Shown here: piece by piece, positions 8,181 to 14,943 of the stretch
Position numbering within the stretch: the stretch's first letter is position 1
How the letters are laid out: each line of letters opens with the position of its first letter
Source: VRUE01 sp040904405
Lineage (GTDB): Bacteria > Actinomycetota > Thermoleophilia > Solirubrobacterales > 70-9
NCBI GenBank assembly: GCA_040904405.1
Contig: JBBDTK010000093.1
Location: 1-29,977, forward strand
Direction of reading: 5' to 3'
DNA: 29,977 bases
Position numbers and translations under genes: made by a program
The notes under the pieces: model-generated
What the model was told of the DNA's origin: nothing
Databases searched by the model: none
What the model saw: only the letters and a program-made list of their open reading frames with translations

Positions 8181-9877
8181 CAGGCGGCCTCCAGCCCGAG
8201 CCCGCGGGCGGTGCGGTCGAGGGTCGAGTGGACGACTCGCCGCACCGGCGGCGAGCGTTCCGCCTGCAGCTGCCAGCGGGCGAGGTGGGAGGCGTAGCGG
8301 GCCAGCGGCGCCACCTCGAGGCTCGCGGCGACGCGGCCGAGCAGCCGCCCGTAGGTCTCCGCCTGGACGACGGCGAAGCGGTACTCCGGGTCGAGCTCGG
8401 GCTCGCCGGCCGGTCGAGGGTGCAGTTTCCCGCCATATGGGCGGGAAACTGCACCCTCGACGCGCGAGCGGGCGCGGACCAGGTCCCAGCCCAGCGCCCG
8501 CTCCTCGGCCAGCAGCTTCTCCGGCTCGAAGTCGACCTGCTTGGTCGCGGTGTGGAGCAGGAAGAAGCCGAGCGCGACCTGGGCGGCGGCGCGGTCGGGG
8601 GCGGGGAGGCCGCGGCGCGCCGCTTCGCGCCCGGCGTCGGCCTCGATCTGCTCGTCGACCCACTCGACCAGGTGGTCGATCAGCAGCGCCTCCTTCTTGC
8701 TCGAGGCGACCTTCTGCCGCTTCTTCGCGACCATGCCGTGGAAGATGTCGTGGTAGGGGTGGAAGCCGTTGCCCTCGGAGCTGTGGACCAGCTCGGCCAT
8801 CAGCTGGCGGCGGCAGGTGACGTGGGCGAACCACTCCTGGCCGCAGACCTGGACCGAGGTGGTGCCGTCGAGGCCGGTGTCGGCGAGCCAGTAGGCGAGC
8901 GCCCGCATGTGCTGGGTCGGCACCCCGTCGGAGCGGACCAGCGGCATTTCCTCCAGCTCCTCGCGCCCGGTCATGTAGATCACGGTGCCGTCGACGCGGC
9001 GCTCCAGCGTCCCCTCCTGCAGGCCGAGCTCGGCCAGCTCGGCGACCTCGGGCAGGAAGTCGGACTCGAAGAAGACGCGGTCGAAGTGGATGCCGAGCCG
9101 GGCCAGGGTCTTGCGCTGGCCGGAGATCACCCAGGCGCGCGTCTGCGACCACAGTTCCAGCGCCGCCTGGTCGCCGTTCAGCACCCGTCCCAGCAGCTCG
9201 TCGGCGGAGTCGTCCTGCACGTCGACCTCGCGGGTCAGCGAGTCGGCGGGGTGGTCGGAGGCGAGCCCGAGCGAGGCGCCGTTCCTGACGTAGTCGGCGT
9301 AGCAGTAGCCGACGAAGTGGTCGCTCTTGACCCCGTTGCCCTCGCCGGCGCCCTGCGGGTACTTGCCGCTGCGCACGACCCCGGCCATCGCCTCGCCCAT
9401 GCTGCGGCCGACGTCGCAGATGATGCTGCGCCGCTCGACCGCGCCGCCGGCCTCTTCGAGCGCCGCGCCGAGCGAGTTGCCGAGCGCGAGGTTGCGCAGG
9501 TGGCCGATGTGCAGCGCCTTGGTCGAGTTGGCGTCCCAGAAGTTGAGCGCGAACCTGCGCCCCGCGGCGACCTCGCCGCAGCCGGCGACCGCGTCGGCGC
9601 CCTGCTCCAGCTCGGCGCCGCGCCGCGCCACCCAGGCGTCGTCGAGGCGCAGCCAGGCGGCCTCGCCCTCGAGCTCGACCGAGTCGACCCAGGGCAGGCG
9701 CCCGATCTGCTCCAGCGCCGCCAGCGCCGCGCCGTCCTGCTGCCACCCGCGCGAGCGCGGCACCAGCATCAGGTCGAAGCGCCGGTGCGGGCGGTAGGGG
9801 GCGCGCAGAGCCCAGTCGGCCTGGGGACCGTCCCCGCCGCCGTGGGCCTCGAAGTTGTCGAAGAGGTTGGTGTCCAT
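8180..9877 (-). CDS. Divergent arginyl-tRNA synthetase-like protein in a biosynthetic operon
   Basis: A 565-residue class Ia synthetase relative. Visible: the HIGH motif in NSTKALHIGHLRN (123-126), LARLGIHFDRVFFESDFL (259-275), MPLVRSDGVPTQHMRALAY (311-329) and GMVAKKRQKVASSKKEAL at the KMSKS position (381-398), then an all-helical C-terminal part resembling the DALR anticodon-binding domain (about 497-563). The overall pattern is ArgRS, but the N-terminal region (about 100 residues) does not look like the usual ArgRS Add-1 domain, and the usual YLTRDLAY and MSTRKG segments are changed. A palindromic insert codes for about residues 473-489. Its place at the head of an operon of biosynthetic enzymes argues against housekeeping duty. 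It may charge the tRNA encoded 24 bases upstream, activate an amino acid without tRNA (as MshC does), or be a resistance paralog. Confidence 0.85.
   Translation of the reverse strand: MDTNLFDNFEAHGGGDGPQADWALRAPYRPHRRFDLMLVPRSRGWQQDGAALAALEQIGRLPWVDSVELEGEAAWLRLDDAWVARRGAELEQGADAVAGCGEVAAGRRFALNFWDANSTKALHIGHLRNLALGNSLGAALEEAGGAVERRSIICDVGRSMGEAMAGVVRSGKYPQGAGEGNGVKSDHFVGYCYADYVRNGASLGLASDHPADSLTREVDVQDDSADELLGRVLNGDQAALELWSQTRAWVISGQRKTLARLGIHFDRVFFESDFLPEVAELAELGLQEGTLERRVDGTVIYMTGREELEEMPLVRSDGVPTQHMRALAYWLADTGLDGTTSVQVCGQEWFAHVTCRRQLMAELVHSSEGNGFHPYHDIFHGMVAKKRQKVASSKKEALLIDHLVEWVDEQIEADAGREAARRGLPAPDRAAAQVALGFFLLHTATKQVDFEPEKLLAEERALGWDLVRARSRVEGAVSRPYGGKLHPRPAGEPELDPEYRFAVVQAETYGRLLGRVAASLEVAPLARYASHLARWQLQAERSPPVRRVVHSTLDRTARGLGLEAA
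8413..8461. repeat. Perfect palindromic element inside the synthetase-like gene
   Basis: Two perfectly complementary 22-base arms (8413-8434 and 8440-8461) flank a 5-base loop. The arm reads GTCGAGGGTGCAGTTTCCCG then CC. It lies in frame within the coding sequence and adds about 16 residues between the catalytic part and the DALR-like domain. Its design (TGCA box, CC-rich, ATA centre, GG-rich, TGCA box) resembles the element at 24441-24485. Confidence 0.9.
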
Positions 9878-9900
9878 ATTCGTCGACGACTCTGCGCCTA

Positions 9901-9973
9901 TGCACCAGCCGGGGCTCGAACCCGGATCGTCGGCTTACAAACCCGATCCTCTAACCGATTGAGGTACTGGTGC
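9901..9973 (-). tRNA. tRNA-Thr-like (anticodon UGU), unusual
   Basis: A full cloverleaf can be folded on the minus strand. There is a 7-bp perfect acceptor stem (GCACCAG with CTGGTGC, discriminator A at 9901), U8-A9, a 4-bp D stem CCTC/GAGG with loop AATCGGTTA containing the G18-G19 pair, and a 5-position anticodon stem TCGGG/GCCGA with loop TTTGTAA. The variable loop has 4 bases, and a perfect T stem CCGGG/CCCGG carries loop TTCGAGC. The anticodon TGT reads ACA (Thr). Oddities: a G-G mismatch at 31-39, C10-G25 rather than the usual G10-C25, and no encoded CCA. It ends 24 bases before the start codon of the synthetase-like gene and appears to be co-transcribed with it. Confidence 0.85.
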
Positions 9974-10016
9974 GTGTGCGGTGTTCGATTGGTACCGAAC
10001 TATTCAATTTTCGCGG

Positions 10017-10046
10017 AGTGTAGCAATGGAATTGGGCATTTGTCGA
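10017..10046 (-). promoter_or_regulatory. Probable promoter of the tRNA-synthetase operon
   Basis: On the minus strand a -35-like TCGACA (10041-10046) and a -10-like TACACT (10017-10022) are 18 bases apart. This would start transcription about 35 bases before the tRNA. The surrounding DNA (9975-10045) is clearly AT-richer than its neighbours. Prediction from sequence only. Confidence 0.5.
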
Positions 10047-10140
10047 GACCCCGGGCGCCGGCGCCGGCCTGGTGGTCAGCGACGCCCGCGCCGCCGGAGC
10101 GCCGGCGGGAGGCTCTCGTCGCCCCGCTTACACTTGCCTC

Positions 10141-10509
10141 ATGCCGGAGCGCAGCGACCGCGAGTCGACCTTCACCCTCTACAGGCGTGGGGTCGAGCTG
10201 CTCGAGGAGGCCGACTTCGAGCAGGCGACGCCGCCGCTGGAGGAAGCGGCGCGGCGCGCCCCGGAGAAGTCCTCGATCCGCGAGGCGCTCGGCCGCGCCT
10301 ACTTCCGCAGCGGCCGTTTCGCCGCCGCCGCGACCGAGTTCGAGGCCGTCGTCGACACCCACCAGGTCAACGACTTTGCCCACTTCTGCCTCGGCCGCGC
10401 CCTCTCGAAGACCGGCGAGACCGAGCGCGCCCGCCACCACCTCGCCCTGGCGTCCAACCTTCGCCCCGAGCGCCGCGACTACCGCTTCTACCGCGAGCTG
10501 CTCGCCTAG
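10141..10509 (+). CDS. TPR-repeat protein
   Basis: A 122-residue protein made of about three tetratricopeptide units: TLYRRGVELLEEADFEQATPP, REALGRAYFRSGRFAAAATEF and HFCLGRALSKTGETERARHHL, each with the Gly/Ala spacing of TPR helices. There is no signal or membrane segment, so it is probably a cytoplasmic protein-protein adaptor. ATG 10141 is chosen because a -10-like TACACT lies at 10129-10134, seven bases upstream, suggesting a leaderless transcript. A GTG/ATG further up (10072) would add a low-complexity extension. It is divergent from the tRNA-synthetase operon and could be related to it, but nothing proves that. Confidence 0.82.
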   Translation: MPERSDRESTFTLYRRGVELLEEADFEQATPPLEEAARRAPEKSSIREALGRAYFRSGRFAAAATEFEAVVDTHQVNDFAHFCLGRALSKTGETERARHHLALASNLRPERRDYRFYRELLA

Positions 10510-11440
10510 CTACATCCCCCTGACCAGGCGGCCGACGTTGCGCCGGCTGAAGTAGGGGCCGAAGGTGTGGACGCGGTCCTTGGGCTTGCCGTAGCTGGTC
10601 AGGCCGTCGATCGCGGCGCCTTCGTCGACCAGCCAGCCGCCGCCGCTGGCGCCGGGCGCCCAGCGGCAGCGGATCGCGATCGTCGGCGGGCCGGGGATGC
10701 GGTAGGTGCGGCTGTCGTCGCCGACGTAGGGCGATTCGCAGCCCTGCATGAAGCGGGCCTTGCCGGGATAGCCGAAGGTCTGGAACTGCTGGCGGCGGCT
10801 GCGGTCGAGCGCGATTCGCGACCCCGCCGACCGCGTCGGCGACGTTCGCCCCCTCGGCGTTGGGCGCGGTCAGGATTGCGCCGACGTCGAAGTTGGGGTT
10901 GCCGAACCTGACCCACTGGCGCAGGGCGAAGACGGCGTTGCGGCGGGCGACGAAGGCGCCGAAGGGGGCGACGCCGCCGCTGAAGGCGGGGACGAACTCG
11001 ACGTAGCGCGACCAGACGCTGTTGCCGCGGCGGCTGCGCGGGCCCGAGTTGAGGCAGTGGGCGGCGGTCAGCACGAGGCGGCGGCTGGCGCTGTCGATCG
11101 CGGTCGCCGAGCAGAAGCCCTTGGCGCGGCCCTGTTTGACGAAGAGCCTGCCGTTGACCGCGTAGGGGGGAGAGGTCGGTTCGGGGACCGGGGCGAAGCT
11201 GGCGCCGGCGAGCAGCTCGGCGCCGCGGGGAGCGTCGAGCGGCCGCGCCGCCCGCATCCGCGCCGGCGTCCAGTACCCGGCGACCCTGGCGAGTTCGCCG
11301 CGGCCCGGCTGCGCAGTGGGGTGGAGCCGGGGGGAGGCGTCAGCCACCCCAGCGAGGGCGAGCAGCGCCGCGGCGAGCAGGGCCAGCGCGGCGATCGCGC
11401 CCGCGCCGCGACGACGGGCGCTGTCCTGGCCGGCTCGCAT
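10510..11440 (-). pseudogene. Trypsin-like serine protease, frameshifted
   Basis: The N-terminal part (from ATG 11440) has a signal sequence and VLTAAHCL (catalytic His) and NFDVGAIL (catalytic Asp). The C-terminal part, in another frame, has MQGCESPYVGDD and CRWAPGASGGGWLVD (catalytic Ser in GASGGG). The frames join at about 10813-10817, where one extra base (an A) would explain the break: reading VGGVA then IALDRSRRQQFQTFGYPG restores a continuous peptidase S1 domain. All three catalytic residues are present, so this is either a recent pseudogene or a single-base assembly error. The protein would be exported. The stop codon directly abuts the stop of the convergent TPR gene with no room for a terminator. 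Confidence 0.85.
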
Positions 11441-11462
11441 CGAAGCGAGGATAGAGGTCGGC

Positions 11463-12164
11463 TCACCTGAGCAGGGGAATCACGCAGCGGTAGGCGCGGG
11501 TGTTGGTCGAGAGCGAGAAGTCGACCTCCGCGGCATCGGAGACTGTCACCACGCCGAACACATTAGGTCCGGACACGTTTGTGATATCGCTCGTCCACTC
11601 ATCCCCTCCGTGCAGCGTCACCCCCGGTTCGGTGGCGAACGCGGCCAGCTGCAGCGCCTCGGGCAGCGCCCCGCCCTGCGTGGCGCAGTCCCTGGCGGCG
11701 ACCGGCGCCGCCACCGCGCTGCTCGCCGAGCTCTGCCAGCAGGCGCCGGCGAAGGCGGTGGTGCCGGGCAGGCAGCCGGCGCCGTGGCCGTTGACCGTCT
11801 GCGCGTCGATCGCGTTGACGGCGTTGAGCGCGGTCTGGGCGTCGTTGGCGCTCTGGGCGAAGTCGGCGGTTTCGGCGTGGGCGGCGGTCGGCACCTGGCC
11901 CAGGGTCAGCTCGTTGATCTCCGCCCCGGTCAGCGGCCCGTTCGGCAGCACCGCGGCGCGCAGGTTGCGCAGCACGTTCGGCTTCAGCCGGTTGGCCGGC
12001 ACCGAGCGCGGCTTCAGCCGGTTGCCGGGCAGCGACTTCGCCCGGATCGCCTTGCCGCTGATCTTCGCCTTCTTGGCCGCGTAGACGCTGCCGCCGAGCG
12101 AGACGAAAAGCGCGATCGCCGCCAGCGCCAGCGCCGGCGAGTGCCGCCAGATCCCCTGCCTCAT
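11463..12164 (-). CDS. Secreted hypothetical protein
   Basis: A 233-residue protein beginning MRQGIWRHSPALALAAIALF and continuing VSLGGSVYAAKKAK, an export signal of a style repeated in many Thermoleophilia proteins. Next come basic repeats AKSLPGNRLKPRSVPANRLK (about 43-62), an Asn/Ala-rich middle and a C-terminal domain with four Cys (two in GCLPGTTAFAGACW, then RDCATQGG and YRCVIPLL) that could form disulfides outside the cell. The function is unknown. A good ribosome site (AGGAGGGGG) directly precedes ATG 12164. The AAKKA-containing N-terminus and the NRLKP repeats recall collagen-like or wall-attached surface proteins, but no domain is recognised. Confidence 0.75.
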   Translation of the reverse strand: MRQGIWRHSPALALAAIALFVSLGGSVYAAKKAKISGKAIRAKSLPGNRLKPRSVPANRLKPNVLRNLRAAVLPNGPLTGAEINELTLGQVPTAAHAETADFAQSANDAQTALNAVNAIDAQTVNGHGAGCLPGTTAFAGACWQSSASSAVAAPVAARDCATQGGALPEALQLAAFATEPGVTLHGGDEWTSDITNVSGPNVFGVVTVSDAAEVDFSLSTNTRAYRCVIPLLR

Positions 12165-12369
12165 GACCCCCTCCTGTAAACACGTAGGTTTGCTGAACGG
12201 TGGGCGAGCCTAAGCCGACGCCCTCCGGGGGCCAAGCAAGTTGGACGAACATCCGTCAGATGCGCCACTACTTAATTCCCGGTAGGCGCGACTATTAAAG
12301 TCCGCGCGGGCCAATCGGCTCCGGTCGCATCGCTATCGTGATTGGGAGGAAGATGGCGACATCGCCGGA

Positions 12370-12600
12370 ATGAGGAGCCAGATGGCAGTCCAGGACCAAG
12401 AGAGCTTCCGTGAGGCCCAGGCCAAGCTCGACGCGAAAGAGGATCTCGCCCCCTACATGGGCAAGTGGGTGGCGCTGCGGGGCGGCAAGGTGGTGGCCAG
12501 CGACCTCAGCGCCAAGGCGCTGCGAGACCGCGAAGAGGTCAGGCCCACGGACGCGATCGTCCCCGTTCCCCGCACCCGCGCCGGCTACTTCATCGCCTGA
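12370..12600 (+). CDS. DUF5678 small protein
   Basis: A 76-residue soluble protein. The core YMGKWVALRGGKVVASDLSAKAL followed by DAIVPVPRTRAG fits the DUF5678 pattern (W-V-A-x-x-G-K-V-V-A). Its function is unknown. Two starts are possible. ATG 12382 has GAGGAG seven bases upstream. ATG 12370 overlaps, as ATGA, the stop of a six-codon leader frame (12353-12373) that has GGAGGA just before it, so translational coupling is conceivable. The shorter form starts MAVQDQES. Confidence 0.75.
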   Translation: MRSQMAVQDQESFREAQAKLDAKEDLAPYMGKWVALRGGKVVASDLSAKALRDREEVRPTDAIVPVPRTRAGYFIA

Positions 12601-12641
12601 GCCTGTGGACCGAGAAACGGGGGCCGGTCAGATCGATCACC

Positions 12642-12917
12642 CTAGCCCCGTTCTTCTTCGTCCAACGTTTCGGGGTACCGAGCTTCAGCACGCACAAGCT
12701 TCTTCGACCCGTAAAGATGGCGAGCCCACCAGGACTCGGGTCGCGCGAGCCTGAAGGCAGCGATCCACCAAACGACGCCCACCGTGTTGAAGCCCGCGTC
12801 GAACAGGGGCCATTGACCCTTCATCGCCGTAATCGTTGCCGGCCCGATGATGAGCACGATCCAGAGGCCGACTCCGTAGGCGATCGCGACCCCCGTCGAT
12901 ACCGCGAACAAATCCAT
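12642..12917 (-). CDS. Small two-helix membrane protein, hypothetical
   Basis: A 91-residue protein with two predicted membrane segments, VAIAYGVGLWIVLIIGPATI (about 10-29) and FNTVGVVWWIAAFRLA (about 43-58), then a charged cytoplasmic tail ending DEEERG. It is not recognised as a known family. It lies 9 bases downstream of another small membrane protein in the same direction, so the two may form a pair. Confidence 0.6.
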   Translation of the reverse strand: MDLFAVSTGVAIAYGVGLWIVLIIGPATITAMKGQWPLFDAGFNTVGVVWWIAAFRLARPESWWARHLYGSKKLVRAEARYPETLDEEERG

Positions 12918-12926
12918 GAAAAGGGC

Positions 12927-13175
12927 CTAAGACCGGAGGCGAGGCCGCTGCCGTTCCCGGGTGGCTGTGCGCCACCCTTTCGCGGCAAACGACAGCCATC
13001 CGACGCTGAACGCCAGGTAGAACCCGCCGATGACATATTTGGCCTCGGCGAGTGCCCACATCCCGAGGGCAGCGAAGCCCACCGAAAGGGCGAGCTGCCA
13101 GATGCGTATCCCTCGCGAGGTCACGATGGGTTGCATGGTACTTCTGATGCGCGGTGCTCGGCAAGCCCTGAACAT
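12927..13175 (-). CDS. Small membrane protein, hypothetical
   Basis: An 82-residue protein with two likely membrane segments, IWQLALSVGFAALGMWALAE and VIGGFYLAFSVGWLSFAAKG, and a basic tail. The start is uncertain: ATG 13136 (MQPIVTSRG) is as likely as 13175, because the first 13 residues are Arg-rich and carry no domain. It is transcribed with the downstream small membrane gene. No known function. Confidence 0.5.
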   Translation of the reverse strand: MFRACRAPRIRSTMQPIVTSRGIRIWQLALSVGFAALGMWALAEAKYVIGGFYLAFSVGWLSFAAKGWRTATRERQRPRLRS

Positions 13176-13379
13176 CTCGCAACACCCACGGATAGGCCGA
13201 GGACGGCGAGAAGCGACGCGAGTAGGGCTCAGTGGTTACGGCGGCGCTGGCTCGCCGGGCGGCATCGGCCGGCGCTCGGCCAGCCGCCTGCAGCAGGACT
13301 CCGAGTGCCCGCCGTCCTCGGTCAGCGGTCGGTACCCGGCGACCTTGCAGCCCTGCTTCGCGGTTCAGCCTCAAAGGCG

Positions 13380-13660
13380 CCGTAGCTCTTGCGCGAGCGG
13401 CGACCCTGATGCTCGAAGGCGGCGCCGACATCCGCTACGTCCAGCAGATGCTGGGCCACGCCGACATCGCCAGCACCCAGATCTACACCCGCGTCTCGCT
13501 GCGAAAGCTGGAGGCGGTCCACTCAGCGACGCACCCCGGGGCGGCGAATGAGCCGCGCAGCGGCGGCGGGGAGGACGAGGAGGAGAGCGGCAAGCCCGGA
13601 GCGGTGGGCGAGAAGCTGCCCGACCCTGTGCCGCGACCCCCGGTCCGAGGGCAGGGTTAG
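13380..13660 (+). pseudogene. Tyrosine recombinase C-terminal remnant
   Basis: The reading frame contains LMLEGGADIRYVQQMLGHAD followed by IASTQIYTRVSLRKLEAVHS, the C-terminal part of a phage-type integrase with the LGH histidine and the nucleophile Tyr. The catalytic H-x-x-R box that should come just before it is degraded to ALARAATLML, and no N-terminal SAM-like or catalytic upstream half is found. The tail beyond THPGAA is low complexity. It is a dead fragment of an integrase or transposon recombinase bordering the toxin-antitoxin cluster and suggests past mobility of this stretch. The 205 bases upstream (13176-13380) hold no gene I can support. Confidence 0.75.
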
Positions 13661-13671
13661 AGTCGCCAAGC

Positions 13672-14004
13672 ATGGCGGGGCAGGCAAAGAGCTGGGTCGT
13701 GGACTTCGACAGCGATGCGGTCATCGACTTCGAGGACGTGAAGTCCCGAGGTGATCGCAAGGCTGTCTTTAACGCCGTCCAGAAGCTGAAGGATGTCGGG
13801 CCGAGCCTTCCCTCGCCTCACATGAAGTCGCTGAAGGGCAGCGCGGACCTGTTTGAGCTGCGCCCCAAGCAGGGAGCCTGCGAGGTTCGCCCGATCTACG
13901 CCAGGCTCGGGCAGCGCTTCGTCGTGCTGGCGGTTGCGGCAAAGAAGAAGGACTTCGATCGAGCGGTCGCGAGTGCGGAAAGCCGCCTCGGCGGCCACCG
14001 TTGA
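13672..14004 (+). CDS. higB: HigB-like toxin (RelE/ParE superfamily, Gp49-like)
   Basis: A 110-residue protein with the core LPSPHMKSLKGSADLFELRP followed by VRPIYARLGQRFVVLAVAAKKKD, the pattern of phage-derived Gp49/HigB toxins (L-x-G-x-x-L-x-E-L-R, then R-x-x-Y and a Lys-rich K-K-x). Such toxins cut mRNA on the ribosome. It precedes a helix-turn-helix antitoxin by 35 bases, the usual HigB-HigA order. A -10-like TAGAGT (13658-13663) lies 8 bases before ATG 13672, suggesting a very short leader. Confidence 0.85.
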   Translation: MAGQAKSWVVDFDSDAVIDFEDVKSRGDRKAVFNAVQKLKDVGPSLPSPHMKSLKGSADLFELRPKQGACEVRPIYARLGQRFVVLAVAAKKKDFDRAVASAESRLGGHR

Positions 14005-14007
14005 TTC

Positions 14008-14025
14008 GATAATAGAGCTGTTATC
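14008..14025. promoter_or_regulatory. Imperfect palindrome between toxin and antitoxin genes
   Basis: The sequence GATAATAGAGCTGTTATC has half-sites GATAA and TTATC and matches its reverse complement at 14 of 18 positions. It lies 14 bases before ATG 14040 and could be an operator for the antitoxin or an internal promoter element. Confidence 0.4.
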
Positions 14026-14039
14026 ATCCCGTGCCAGCT

Positions 14040-14423
14040 ATGGCAGCTTCAACGAAAACTTTCGATGTGCTCCTGGCAGAGGAGCAGCTCGCCGACCCCA
14101 GCTTCAAGGCCGAGTGGCAGCGGCTCGCTCCGGCGCGAGAGTTCGCCGCGACCCTTTTGCGGTATCGCGCCGAACACAAGCTGAGCCAGCGCGCCCTGGC
14201 CACCAAGCTCGGGGTCTCTCAGCCGCGTGTCGTCAAGCTTGAGTCCGGCGAGCACAACCCCGAGGTCGACACGCTCATCAACGCCGTCCGCCGGCTCGGG
14301 ATCGAGTTCGTGCTCGATGTCGCCCCCACGAGCCGCAAGCCCTCGCTCGTCACTGCCCGAGCGCAGAAGCGCGGGGCGATTGACCACGACGAGGTTTCGG
14401 TCGTGGTCGCGGCATCGGCTTGA
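14040..14423 (+). CDS. higA: HigA-like antitoxin, XRE helix-turn-helix
   Basis: A 127-residue protein. Residues 1-35 are a neutralising-type N-terminus, followed by an XRE DNA-binding domain: LLRYRAEHKLSQRALATKLG then VSQPRVVKLESGEHNPEVDT and LINAVRRLGIEFVLDV. It should bind the HigB toxin and its own promoter. ATG 14040 is chosen; GTG 14031 would add three residues. Confidence 0.9.
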   Translation: MAASTKTFDVLLAEEQLADPSFKAEWQRLAPAREFAATLLRYRAEHKLSQRALATKLGVSQPRVVKLESGEHNPEVDTLINAVRRLGIEFVLDVAPTSRKPSLVTARAQKRGAIDHDEVSVVVAASA

Positions 14424-14510
14424 GTGACAGACCGCCGGGGCGGATGGGCATTTGGATTTGACCGGGGCCACCCGCGCAGGTGGCACAATTCAGGAGATCG
14501 AGCCGCTCCG

Positions 14511-14789
14511 ATGAACGTGCCGAGCTACTACATCACCGACGCGACCGTGGTCGACCACGGCGTCCTTCGCCTGGTCTTCGCCGACGGCCTCAGTGGCGAG
14601 GTGGAGATCATCGGACGCATGCGTGGCCCGGTCTTCGAGCGAGCCCGCACTCCCGAAGGGTTCTCCGAGGTCTTCGTCGATGCCGAGATCGGCACCGTCG
14701 CCTGGCCGGGGGGCGCCGACCTCGCGCCGGACACCCTGTACGAGCGCGTGCGCTCGGGCGCTTGGCCGGTCGATGTCGTGGCAGCCTGA
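14511..14789 (+). CDS. DUF2442 domain protein
   Basis: A 92-residue protein whose pattern YYITDATVVDHGVLRLVFAD, then GEVEIIG..., VFVDAEIGTVAWPGGADLAP and DTLYERV matches DUF2442. That small domain is often encoded beside DUF4160 proteins and treated as an antitoxin-like partner. No DUF4160 gene is present here, so it is solitary. CAGGAG lies about 13 bases before ATG 14511. The upstream GTG start (14424) would add a basic, low-complexity extension and is not favoured. Confidence 0.82.
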   Translation: MNVPSYYITDATVVDHGVLRLVFADGLSGEVEIIGRMRGPVFERARTPEGFSEVFVDAEIGTVAWPGGADLAPDTLYERVRSGAWPVDVVAA

Positions 14790-14943
14790 ACCGGCGATGC
14801 GCCTGACGAAGAGTGGCCCAAGCCCCGCCGCTACGCGGCTCTGCCAACGACCTGTCCTGGTCGTTCCAACGAGGGTTGGCCAAGTGAGCGGCCGCGGCCA
14901 ACGTGGCATTACCGACGACCCGCTCCGCTACCTTTGTCGGTCA

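Noticed and set aside
8181..9905. A very long open frame running from 9905 into pabAB (1293 codons)
   Set aside because: Its first 575 codons are Arg/Ala-rich, lack any domain and overlap the well-conserved synthetase-like frame; the PabA domain begins cleanly at ATG 8180.
9901..9973. Reading the tRNA as tRNA-Arg matched to the ArgRS-like gene
   Set aside because: The only anticodon compatible with the cloverleaf is TGT; Arg needs ICG, CCG, UCU and the like, and position 35 is G.
8228..10555. 775-codon plus-strand open frame opposite the synthetase-like gene
   Set aside because: High-GC antisense shadow without recognisable domain; the minus frame has clear HIGH and DALR features.
12616..12652. 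Terminator between the convergent genes at 12600 and 12642
   Set aside because: Only a 7-bp AACGGGG/CCCCGTT stem with a 23-base loop that runs into the coding sequence of the opposite gene.
13176..13379. Possible integrase N-terminal half or attachment site upstream of the recombinase remnant
   Set aside because: No frame shows integrase features and no tRNA 3' end or direct repeat pair could be found.
14847..14866. Stem AACGACC/GGTCGTT with a 6-base loop between DUF2442 and the MNT gene as a terminator
   Set aside because: Short stem and no T run follows; could be chance in GC-rich DNA.
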